A stretch of DNA of 5,716 bases from an uncultured Mucispirillum sp. (lineage in GTDB: Bacteria > Chrysiogenota > Deferribacteres > Deferribacterales > Mucispirillaceae). Position numbers and translations under genes: made by a program. The DNA is taken from NCBI GenBank assembly GCA_945947845.1, contig CAMEZN010000133.1, positions 1 to 5,716 of the forward strand. The letters are read 5' to 3'. The notes under the pieces are model-generated. The model was not told the DNA's origin, ran no database searches, and saw only the letters and a program-made list of their open reading frames with translations. Positions 1 through 5,716 of this stretch are shown here, one piece after another. Within the stretch, counting starts at the first letter, position 1. Each line of letters opens with the position of its first letter.

Positions 1-1829
1 AATACAGTATTGATGAATGTTATAAAAACATACTTTCAAGAAAAGCTAATAATACCATACCTTATGAAGTATTAATAAAATTTCAAACAAGACTTATTGA
101 ATTTAAGAAAAAACATAAAGATTATGAAACAGAATTACTTTCAGCATTAAATAAATGGGATACATTTTATTTACAGCAGGATACATTCAATAAATATGAA
201 GATATATGTATAATACCTGATTTACATGGCTGTTATGCAGTATTTTCTAAATTTTTAGAAGATAATAATATGCTTCAAGATACCAAAAAAGCATATATAT
301 TTTTAGGTGATTATATTGACAGAGGCGAAGATAATACATCAATGATAGAATCATTAATATGGCTTGCTTCACTTGAAAATGTTTATCTTATAATGGGTAA
401 CCATGATTTAAGGCTTTTTAGCTGGGCATTTAATAAATCATACAGCGGTAATAATTTTAAAAAAACTATTGAAGAAATAGAAAAAAAGAAAAACAGCCAT
501 GAAATTGAGAATATAAAAAAATCACTTAGAAAAATTGCAAATAAAATAAAAGATTATCTTTATTTTGAATATAACGGTCAGAAATATTTTATAAACCATG
601 CAGGTATTGAAAAACTAGAAGACCATTACCCAGCCTGCTTCTTAAACGGTAAAAAAACTTTTGGCTATAAAGAAGATGAAGATATGTATGAAAGCTATAT
701 AAAAGTTGCAGATAAATGGCAGAAATACCACCCAGATATAGTGCAGATATTTGGACACAGAAATTGTTTTCCTGACAGGCTGGAAAACAATATAAAAATA
801 AATAATAATGCTTACTGCCTTGAATGTAATGTGGAATATGGCGACCCGCTTACTGTGCTTTACCTTAAAAATAAAACGATAAAATTATACAACAACCCAG
901 CTAAAAAAAATAAAGCCATAGAAAAAAACATAAAAAATATAATAGAAGAAAAGGAATTTAAAGAACATAATATTAAATCAATAAACTTTACTAAAAATGT
1001 TTTTCACAAAAGAATATGGAATGATATTACAGTAAAAGCCCGCGGACTTTATAAATATATAGATAATAATGAAATTGCAGGAAGGGGGTATATAAAATTT
1101 TTTAATATAGATGAAAAAGAAGATACTAAATTAGAAAACTGGAAAAAAAGTATAGAATACCCAGTTTATGTTTATAAAAAATATAATGGGTTTTTAGGAA
1201 TTGTCTTTTATAATAAAACTACAAAAGATTTAGAATATGCTACAAAATCAATAGCTTATGGGAAAAGATATAATAGATATATAGAAGAATTGTTAGATAA
1301 TGAACAAAAAGAATATATAAAAGAGATAAGTAAAAAGCATAATGTAACTTTTCTCTTTGAGTGCATACATATAAAAGATAATGAACACCCTATTAAAACA
1401 GAAAAATCAGAAATGATACTACTTGATATAGTAGAAAATACTGAAAATTTAATCTACCGAAATGAACTTGCAGGCAGTCTTTTTACTAAAAAAGAGTTAT
1501 TAGATACTATTTACAGTGAAGATAAGTTAATTAAAACTGCAAATTATTATACCAATAGTTTAGATGTGGATATTGAAGGAGTCGTATTACAGGACAACAA
1601 TAATAATATGCTTAAAATTAAATCAATTTACTACAAAACAAAAAAACTATTAAGAGCTGCATACTATTCAAATAACATAAAAGTTATTGAAAACCCTTAC
1701 TATCCTGTTATTGCAAAAAGCCTTGCATATTTAGCTGTAAAAGATTTAATAAGAGATAATAAATTGAAGGACTGGAATAACATTACATTAAATGATATAA
1801 AAAAATATTATAATCAGCTGGAAATATAA
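1..1829 (+). CDS. RNA repair enzyme: kinase tail, metallophosphatase, Rnl1/Trl1-type RNA ligase (5' end outside window)
   Basis: Multidomain RNA end-healing and sealing enzyme. The frame (first full codon at 3) is open to the left edge. The first Met, at 270, cannot be the start because the first metal-binding motif PDLHGCY (216-236) lies before it. Visible residues 14-30 (RKANNTIPYEVLIKFQ) resemble the end of a bacterial polynucleotide kinase; the Walker A region would be outside. The phosphatase has DLHG (219-230), GDYIDRG (306-326), GNHD (396-407), NHAG (594-605) and FGHRN (750-764), the metallophosphoesterase set used to remove 2',3'-cyclic or 3' phosphates. The ligase has ARGLY, RGYIKFFN (1083-1106), motif I KYNG with the likely AMP-accepting Lys at 1179-1181, LFECIH as motif III, DIEGVV (1569-1586) as motif IV and KIK (1614-1622) as motif V. 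RGYxKFFN followed by KxNG is typical of T4 Rnl1 and fungal Trl1 ligases. The phosphatase and ligase calls are firm, the kinase call is inferred. Likely role: repair of broken tRNA or other RNA in the cytoplasm. Confidence 0.85.
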   Translation, partial: YSIDECYKNILSRKANNTIPYEVLIKFQTRLIEFKKKHKDYETELLSALNKWDTFYLQQDTFNKYEDICIIPDLHGCYAVFSKFLEDNNMLQDTKKAYIFLGDYIDRGEDNTSMIESLIWLASLENVYLIMGNHDLRLFSWAFNKSYSGNNFKKTIEEIEKKKNSHEIENIKKSLRKIANKIKDYLYFEYNGQKYFINHAGIEKLEDHYPACFLNGKKTFGYKEDEDMYESYIKVADKWQKYHPDIVQIFGHRNCFPDRLENNIKINNNAYCLECNVEYGDPLTVLYLKNKTIKLYNNPAKKNKAIEKNIKNIIEEKEFKEHNIKSINFTKNVFHKRIWNDITVKARGLYKYIDNNEIAGRGYIKFFNIDEKEDTKLENWKKSIEYPVYVYKKYNGFLGIVFYNKTTKDLEYATKSIAYGKRYNRYIEELLDNEQKEYIKEISKKHNVTFLFECIHIKDNEHPIKTEKSEMILLDIVENTENLIYRNELAGSLFTKKELLDTIYSEDKLIKTANYYTNSLDVDIEGVVLQDNNNNMLKIKSIYYKTKKLLRAAYYSNNIKVIENPYYPVIAKSLAYLAVKDLIRDNKLKDWNNITLNDIKKYYNQLEI

Positions 1830-1941
1830 AAAGAAAAAATTTCCTGCATACTTTTTACTGTAATAAAAGTTAAATATAATATAAAAAATCTATTACAATA
1901 TAAAACATATTGATATATAAATAAAAGTGCGGAATAAAAAT

Positions 1942-1969
1942 AAAAAAAATAGCGGACATCCTGTCCGCT
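1942..1969 (-). terminator. Strong intrinsic terminator (minus strand)
   Basis: A perfect 7-bp stem AGCGGAC/GTCCGCT (1969-1963 with 1957-1951) closes a five-base loop AGGAT. After one A come eight T (1949-1942) and a further T-rich run to 1936. On the plus strand the same hairpin is preceded by A's and followed by TTGACACG, with no T-tract, so it does not work as an intrinsic terminator for the converging RNA-repair gene. It would end the small RNA and also any read-through from the secreted-protein gene. Confidence 0.85.
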
Positions 1970-2015
1970 TGACACGAGAGCTCCATCTCCCAGGCGAGAT
2001 TGTTTCTCTACCCAC
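1942..2015 (-). ncRNA. Candidate small RNA with GGA hairpins, possibly CsrA-binding
   Basis: Predicted transcript of about 74 nt from near 2015 to the U-tract at 1949-1942, framed by its own promoter-like site and terminator, with no ORF of note. It is clearly richer in G and C than the surrounding AT-rich spacer, as expected for a structured RNA. Three short hairpins can be drawn: GAGA/UCUC (2008-2005 with 1999-1996), GAGA/UCUC (1989-1986 with 1979-1976) showing GGA in the loop UGGAGC, and the terminator stem with loop AGGAU. An alternative pairing is AUCUC/GAGAU (2000-1996 with 1989-1985). GGA occurs at 1990-1988, 1984-1982, 1966-1964 and 1961-1959. The terminator loop with flanks reads ACAGGAUGU, close to the known CsrA/RsmA target pattern ACARGGAUGU. 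I do not recognise a known RNA family. It could instead be only a 3' processing and terminator region of the upstream minus-strand gene. Confidence 0.5.
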
Positions 2016-2024
2016 TTTTAATAT

Positions 2025-2040
2025 AGCAATATATATGCCA
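2025..2040 (-). promoter_or_regulatory. Sigma-54-like promoter (-24/-12) for the small RNA
   Basis: On the minus strand the site reads TGGCATATATATTGCT. It fits the sigma-54 consensus TGGCAY-N5-TTGCW, with the GG and GC pairs at the required 10-nt interval. Counting from the GC at -12 puts the start near 2013-2015, just where the structured GC-richer segment begins. A sigma-70 reading overlaps it: -10 TATATT (2025-2020) with a weak -35 TTAATT (2048-2043), 17-bp spacer and nearly the same start point. The sigma factor is therefore uncertain even if the promoter is real. In such AT-rich DNA a chance match is possible; the placement next to a structured RNA with a terminator is the main support. 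Confidence 0.45.
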
Positions 2041-2255
2041 TAAATTAAATATTTTGCTGGACAGATTATTTTTTTATTTATTATCTTTATAACAAAAAAA
2101 ATAATTTATATGGAAATATAAAAATAATATACAGATTTTATAAAATTTTAATTATTTACTACTTTATAATTTTTTATATTTAACAGCTAATAATTTAATG
2201 ATTATATAAATTTATTTTACTGCCTGCACATAACCATATATAAAGTTTTAAAAAA
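2041..2255. other. AT-rich spacer with no recognised feature
   Basis: Between the small-RNA promoter and the stop of the secreted-protein gene the DNA is almost only A and T. I see no ORF with a ribosome site, no hairpin with a U-tract and no repeat array. The 3' end of the secreted-protein gene has no terminator immediately after it. The nearest downstream one is the small RNA terminator at 1942-1969. The part from 1830 to 1935 is likewise featureless apart from a weak A/T hairpin at 1850-1870. Confidence 0.6.
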
Positions 2256-3167
2256 TTAATAAAGTATTTCTTGATTATCTATCTGAACTTTCCTGCATAC
2301 TCCTGATGTAAGGTTTATTGCTACTCTTGCCTGTTTCTCTGAAATAAAGCTTTCTATATTTTCCGCCGTAAATCTTTCACCATTTTTATAGTCATTATAA
2401 GCTGACCTTGTATATTCAGGCTTTTTAAAATATTCATTTATCATTATTTCAGATAAAACACGGTCTACATTTAACAAGCATTGATTAAAAGGCACCATTG
2501 ATTTATTAAGTTTGTTTAATTCTTCATACTGCTTTTCTGCTGAAAGTATATAAAGCATAAGAGCATCATAACCATAATATTTTTTCCCTTTGCTTTGAAT
2601 ATATTTAGGAATATTATTTGCCCCAGTATTATATGCAAGTAAGCCGATAGTAAAAAGCATATCATTCATAGGTATTTTATCATGACTAATAGACTCAGCC
2701 TGTGGTGCTTTATTATTTGCAAGAAGTTCTAAGCGATTTATAAGATGTGTAACATAATCATTTATAAATTTCATATTTTGATGTTTATTCATTTTATCTA
2801 ATATCTTTTTTCCTTCTGCACTGCTACTTATTTCCTTATCAGATACAGCAGTTTGCATAAACATTACTGTATCATTTTTTAAATTCAATATATCAGGAGC
2901 ATATATTATATAAGAAATACCTACATATTTTCTTGCTAAATCTGCTACTGTTTCTTTTAATATATTATGTGGCAGCTGTAAAGCAACCCATTTAGAAAAT
3001 AAATCTATATCACTAACAAGACCTTTACCTAATCCATAATAAATTATACCAGTTTCATATAAAGCCATATATTTAGCATCATTAATAAATTTATCATTTT
3101 TTTCTGCATACGAATAAGAATATTGACTTAATAAATATATAATAGTTATAAAAATAATTTTTTTCAT
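2256..3167 (-). CDS. Predicted secreted protein of unknown function (weak lytic-transglycosylase-like motif)
   Basis: 303 residues, not recognised as a named family. The N-terminus is a classical signal peptide: MKK, a hydrophobic stretch at residues 4-13, a polar SQYSYSY segment and a likely signal peptidase I site after SYA (A21), so the mature protein should lie outside the inner membrane. There is no lipobox Cys. The mature protein looks mainly helical and has two cysteines (C230, C291) that could form a disulfide. LLAYNTGANNIPKYI (residues 176-190) recalls the AYNAG segment of SLT-type lytic transglycosylases, and E38 in ALYETG could play the role of the catalytic Glu. The usual Gly-Leu-Met-Gln segment between them is not evident, so peptidoglycan cleavage is only a weak suggestion. 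The start is supported by GGGGTG (3180-3175) 7 nt before ATG. The flanking gaps suggest a single-gene transcript. Confidence 0.8.
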   Translation of the reverse strand: MKKIIFITIIYLLSQYSYSYAEKNDKFINDAKYMALYETGIIYYGLGKGLVSDIDLFSKWVALQLPHNILKETVADLARKYVGISYIIYAPDILNLKNDTVMFMQTAVSDKEISSSAEGKKILDKMNKHQNMKFINDYVTHLINRLELLANNKAPQAESISHDKIPMNDMLFTIGLLAYNTGANNIPKYIQSKGKKYYGYDALMLYILSAEKQYEELNKLNKSMVPFNQCLLNVDRVLSEIMINEYFKKPEYTRSAYNDYKNGERFTAENIESFISEKQARVAINLTSGVCRKVQIDNQEILY

Positions 3168-3210
3168 TACATTGCACCCCGTATATTATTTAATAAATTT
3201 TCTAAAAAAC

Positions 3211-3239
3211 AGTATAAATTAAAAAGATAAAATAATAAA
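3211..3239 (-). promoter_or_regulatory. Possible sigma-70 promoter of the secreted-protein gene
   Basis: Minus strand -10 TATACT (3216-3211) with a weak -35 TTTATT (3239-3234) at 17-bp spacing, placing the start about 35-40 nt before the ATG. The -10 is good but the -35 matches only three of six positions in very AT-rich DNA. The rest of the 3168-3346 gap shows nothing I can name. Confidence 0.3.
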
Positions 3240-3346
3240 ATGAATAATTATTTTTTATTTATATTGTGCAGAATAAAAATCAAAGAAATTTATAGTTATA
3301 TATAATTTTTAGCAGTATAGAGTAATCAAAAATAATACTTAATATA

Positions 3347-4204
3347 CTACATATTTAAACGGATAAGCATTATCCCTGCAACAATTATTATACTTCCTAT
3401 TATTCTCTGCCTGCCATATGATTCTTTTAAGAAGAATAAACCCATTAATACACCAAATAATGAACTTAACTGCCTTAGTGCTGACGCATAGGAAATCTGC
3501 ATATCTATAAGCCCTAATCTATAAGTTACAGTAGAAGCTGCCATTGCAAGACCACCTAATATAACTAATTTCCATTGAACAGGCACATTAACTTTCCTAT
3601 GCAGTGTAACAGATTTTCTATGACTTATTATTGTAAACATAATAGAATAAAATGACATAAAATCAGCCATCAGCATAATGTATAGGTGAGTATTAACTGT
3701 TTCTACCCCCATTTTATCTGCCATGGCACCAAATGAATATAAAAATGCTGCAAGAAATGCTATTAATATGCCATACAGACCTGATTTACCCTTGCCTTTT
3801 GTTATGTTCATTATATAACAGCCTGCAAGCACTAAAACTATGCCTAATATACCAAGTGGAGTTACCCGCTCATCAAGAATAAAATATGCCCATATCATAA
3901 TAAAAAGCGGCGATGAAGTAGTAATAGGATAAACCATTGATACATCAGCATATTTATAGCTGACTGCTGTAAAATGCTGATAAAGAGCAAAAAAGAAAGA
4001 TGAAAGCAGTGCATAAATAAATGTAGGCTTATGAAAATAAAATGCTTCTGGAAAGAAAAGTATTGTATAGCTTGTAATAAATACAGCTGTTGCTACTTGT
4101 ATATGGACATTGTAAGCCACTTTATCATCTGATGTTTTAACAAGCAAATTCCAAACTGCATGGAATACTGCACTTATAACAATTAATGCGAATGCACCAG
4201 ACAT
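3347..4204 (-). CDS. EamA/DMT-family inner-membrane transporter
   Basis: 285-residue integral membrane protein made of two repeated EamA units (about residues 3-133 and 143-283), with roughly ten hydrophobic helices, near 4-22, 34-52, 62-80, 86-108, 114-133, 143-162, 172-193, 210-228, 236-258 and 265-283. Each unit ends in the family signature: ILDERVTPLGILGIVLVLAG (residues 109-128) and FLKESYGRQRIIGSIIIVAG (258-277), with the conserved acidic residue E112 and E261. This length and duplication are standard for drug/metabolite transporters, which mostly export or exchange small metabolites. The substrate cannot be told from the sequence. The start is supported by AAGGG (4215-4211) 6 nt before ATG. 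The stop is TAG. It is 126 bp from the upstream gene, with its own promoter-like site, so probably not part of the nifS unit. Confidence 0.93.
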   Translation of the reverse strand: MSGAFALIVISAVFHAVWNLLVKTSDDKVAYNVHIQVATAVFITSYTILFFPEAFYFHKPTFIYALLSSFFFALYQHFTAVSYKYADVSMVYPITTSSPLFIMIWAYFILDERVTPLGILGIVLVLAGCYIMNITKGKGKSGLYGILIAFLAAFLYSFGAMADKMGVETVNTHLYIMLMADFMSFYSIMFTIISHRKSVTLHRKVNVPVQWKLVILGGLAMAASTVTYRLGLIDMQISYASALRQLSSLFGVLMGLFFLKESYGRQRIIGSIIIVAGIMLIRLNM

Positions 4205-4223
4205 ATATAACCCTTAAAATAAC

Positions 4224-4259
4224 AGCTGTTTTTATAGTATGTAATGCTTATACACAGCT
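4224..4259. repeat. Imperfect inverted repeat in the transporter leader
   Basis: AGCTGT (4224-4229) and ACAGCT (4254-4259) are inverted copies. GTAT/ATAC (4237-4240 with 4250-4253) extends the stem across a 7-nt one-sided bulge. It lies almost at the predicted transcript start and 8 bases upstream of the AAGGG ribosome site. It is followed by short T-runs on both strands (TTTTT after it on plus, TTATTTT on minus), so it could be a weak bidirectional terminator for the nifS unit or a leader hairpin. It may also be chance. Confidence 0.3.
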
Positions 4260-4264
4260 TTTTA

Positions 4265-4292
4265 ATTATAAATTGCACCTAAAATATGTAAT
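4265..4292 (-). promoter_or_regulatory. Sigma-70-type promoter of the EamA transporter gene
   Basis: Minus strand -35 ATTACA (4292-4287), 16-bp spacer and a perfect -10 TATAAT (4270-4265). Transcription would start near 4258, leaving a leader of about 54 nt before the ATG. It sits in the gap after the 85-aa gene, supporting separate expression of the transporter. Confidence 0.5.
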
Positions 4293-4330
4293 CTTTATAA
4301 TACTATTTATATATTATTTTTATCTTTTAA

Positions 4331-4588
4331 TCAATCAAAACTATCTAATACTTCTCTCATTTTTGGGCTGATGTAAATACCTGTTAAATCCATTTTTTTT
4401 ATATTTTCAGCAATTACTGCTATTTTATATTCATCAGCAGCTTTTCTATCAATAATAATTAATGGATTTCCTTGAAATGTGCACATACCGCCCCGTGCTT
4501 CTGTTTTTTCATACCTGACTTTAATGCCTGCTTTTTGAGCAAGTTCTTCAAGCTCTAAAAGCAGGCTTTTTTTTGTATTTTTTGCCAT
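4331..4588 (-). CDS. Small conserved-type hypothetical protein coupled to nifS
   Basis: 85-residue soluble protein with no signal peptide, membrane helix or cysteine pair; its only Cys is C36. It has a charged N-terminal helix (about 5-19), a strand IKVRYEK (22-28), a glycine turn RGGMC (32-36), a strand PLIIIDR (42-48), a helix (50-64) and a closing segment MDLTGIYISPKMREVL (66-81). The order helix, strand, GG-turn, strand, helix, then DLxGIYxSPxxREVL looks like a small conserved family I have no function for. The ATG begins one base after the nifS TAA, and no Shine-Dalgarno site precedes it (only AATAAG), so translation is probably coupled to nifS. That suggests co-regulation with iron-sulfur cluster supply, but no role can be assigned. 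The stop is TGA. Confidence 0.82.
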   Translation of the reverse strand: MAKNTKKSLLLELEELAQKAGIKVRYEKTEARGGMCTFQGNPLIIIDRKAADEYKIAVIAENIKKMDLTGIYISPKMREVLDSFD

Positions 4589-4589
4589 C

Positions 4590-5716
4590 TTATTTATTAT
4601 ATAAAGGAGACATTTTTCTTAATTTTTCTACACTGTCTTTTAAAACTTCAACAGCTCTATCCACTTCTTCCATAGTGTTAAACCTTCCAAAACTGAAACG
4701 AAGTGCTCCGTGTATATCTACATCATCAACTTTTATGGCAGATAAAACATGTGATGGATTAGTAGAAGCTGATGTGCAGGCACTGCCAGCACTGCAACAA
4801 ACTTCTCTTGCATATACCATTAATGCTTCACCTTCAATATATCTAAAAACTATATCACTTATAGAAGGCACTCTTAATTCATGGTGTCCGTTTACATAAG
4901 TATCTGGTATATTTTCTAAAACTTTCTTTTCAAAAGTATCTCTTAATTTTTTAATATGCAGTATTTCAGTATCCTGCCTATCCATTATCATTTCACATGC
5001 TTTCCCAAGCCCAATAATATAAGGTATATTTTCGGTTCCTGCACGGAGCCCGCCTTCCTGCTGACCGCCGTGGATAATAGGTTTTAATTTTTCCCTTAAT
5101 TCTATATCTACATAAAGCACCCCGATACCTTTTGGTGCATAGATTTTATGGCCTGAAAATGTAAGTAAATCTACCCCTAACTCATTAACATCTATGTGCA
5201 TTTTACCAACAGCCTGCACTGCATCTGTATGGAATACTGCACCTTTACTGCTTGCAAGAGCTGCCATTTCTTTAATAGGCTCAATTGTGCCTATCTCATT
5301 ATTTGCAAGCATACAGCTTACAAGGATTGTATCATCTCTTAAAGCATTTTTATAAAAATCCATATCTATTAATCCATATTTATCAACAGGAAGATATGTA
5401 ACTTCAAAACCTTCATAATTTTCTAAGAATTTAAATGTTTCAAGCACAGCTTTATGTTCAATAGAAGATGTGATAATATGTTTTCCTTTATGTTTATATG
5501 CTCTTGCAGTTGCGATTATTGCAAGATTATCTGATTCTGAACCGCTTGCAGTAAATATTATTTCATCTGGTGTTGCATTTATTAATTTTGCTACTGATTT
5601 TCTAGCCTGTTCTTCATAAGGCCGCACCTGCCTGCCTATTGAATGAATACTTGAAATATTGCCATAATATTCACTAAAAAAAGGTAACATTGCTTTTATA
5701 ACTTCAGGTTCTACCC
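4590..5716 (-). CDS. nifS: Cysteine desulfurase, NifS type (5' end outside window)
   Basis: PLP enzyme that removes sulfur from L-cysteine, giving alanine and an enzyme persulfide for iron-sulfur cluster assembly in the cytosol. The frame continues past the internal Met at 5690 (VEPEVIKA, 5714-5691) to the window edge. Only about a dozen residues, expected to hold the YLDNNATT segment, are missing, so the full length should be near 390. Counting from the Met at 5690: TASGSESDN (48-56), His79 stacking on PLP, NNEIGT (130-135), HTDAVQ (154-159) with Asp156 and Gln159, SGHK with PLP Lys182 (5145-5147), RAGTEN (216-221), and the mobile-loop catalytic Cys305 in GSACTSAS followed by PSHVL. The end KMSPLYNK is like NifS rather than IscS. 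NifS versus a general SufS/IscS-like supply role is not settled, as no nif genes are visible. Confidence 0.95.
   Translation of the reverse strand, partial: VEPEVIKAMLPFFSEYYGNISSIHSIGRQVRPYEEQARKSVAKLINATPDEIIFTASGSESDNLAIIATARAYKHKGKHIITSSIEHKAVLETFKFLENYEGFEVTYLPVDKYGLIDMDFYKNALRDDTILVSCMLANNEIGTIEPIKEMAALASSKGAVFHTDAVQAVGKMHIDVNELGVDLLTFSGHKIYAPKGIGVLYVDIELREKLKPIIHGGQQEGGLRAGTENIPYIIGLGKACEMIMDRQDTEILHIKKLRDTFEKKVLENIPDTYVNGHHELRVPSISDIVFRYIEGEALMVYAREVCCSAGSACTSASTNPSHVLSAIKVDDVDIHGALRFSFGRFNTMEEVDRAVEVLKDSVEKLRKMSPLYNK

Noticed and set aside
1850..1870. Hairpin ACTTTT/AAAAGT as terminator of the RNA-repair gene
   Set aside because: Six-base stem made almost only of A-T pairs with no T-tract after it; too weak to call.
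1969..1974. TTGACA as a plus-strand -35 box
   Set aside because: It overlaps the terminator stem and no -10-like hexamer lies 16-18 bases downstream.
1951..2020. tRNA, SRP RNA, 6S, ZTP or guanidine riboswitch
   Set aside because: There is no T-loop GTTCRA or cloverleaf, no SRP core and not enough length for 6S. The CGCCTGGG match to the ZTP aptamer end lacks the rest of the motif, and no gene follows on that strand for a riboswitch to control.
1840..2301. 13-base direct repeat TTTCCTGCATACT at 1840-1852 and 2289-2301
   Set aside because: Only two copies, one inside the coding end of the secreted-protein gene. A single match of this length is not surprising in a window this size with biased composition.
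4186..4371. 61-aa plus-strand ORF
   Set aside because: It overlaps the transporter start and the 85-aa gene, has no ribosome site, and is a low-complexity Ile/Leu/Tyr-rich reading of AT-rich spacer.
4573..4899. 108-aa plus-strand ORF
   Set aside because: It is the antisense shadow of the end of nifS, whose protein motifs are unmistakable on the other strand.

Overview
This is an AT-rich window (roughly 30% GC by eye). The standard genetic code with TAA, TGA and TAG stops, Shine-Dalgarno sites on most starts, an exported protein and a NifS-type cysteine desulfurase point to a bacterium, probably one with a Gram-negative style envelope. A low-GC Deferribacterota-type gut or anaerobic lineage would fit, but this is a guess and nothing here fixes the taxonomy.

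Layout. Positions 1-1829 (+) hold the C-terminal part of a large RNA end-healing and sealing enzyme. It runs from the probable tail of a polynucleotide kinase, through a complete calcineurin-like metallophosphatase, to an Rnl1/Trl1-type RNA ligase. The frame is open to the left edge, so the gene begins outside the window. Positions 1830-2255 have no protein gene but hold a compact minus-strand unit: a sigma-54-like promoter (2025-2040), about 74 nt of structured transcript with several GGA motifs, and a strong intrinsic terminator (1942-1969). I read it as a small RNA, possibly one that binds CsrA.

Everything to the right is on the minus strand. In transcription order it is: nifS (cut by the right edge, 5716-4590), an 85-residue conserved-type hypothetical protein starting one base after the nifS stop, an EamA/DMT-family 10-helix transporter (4204-3347) with a good promoter of its own, and a 303-residue predicted secreted protein of unknown function (3167-2256).

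How the parts relate. nifS and the 85-aa gene look like one translationally coupled unit. The transporter and the secreted protein are separated by gaps of 126 and 179 bp and look independently transcribed. The RNA-repair gene converges on the small RNA. The repair enzyme would re-seal RNAs broken by endonucleases, such as tRNAs cut by toxins, and its partner genes, if any, must lie left of the window. The most interesting items are the small RNA unit and the pairing of a bacterial Pnkp-like kinase-phosphatase with an Rnl1/Trl1-like ligase.
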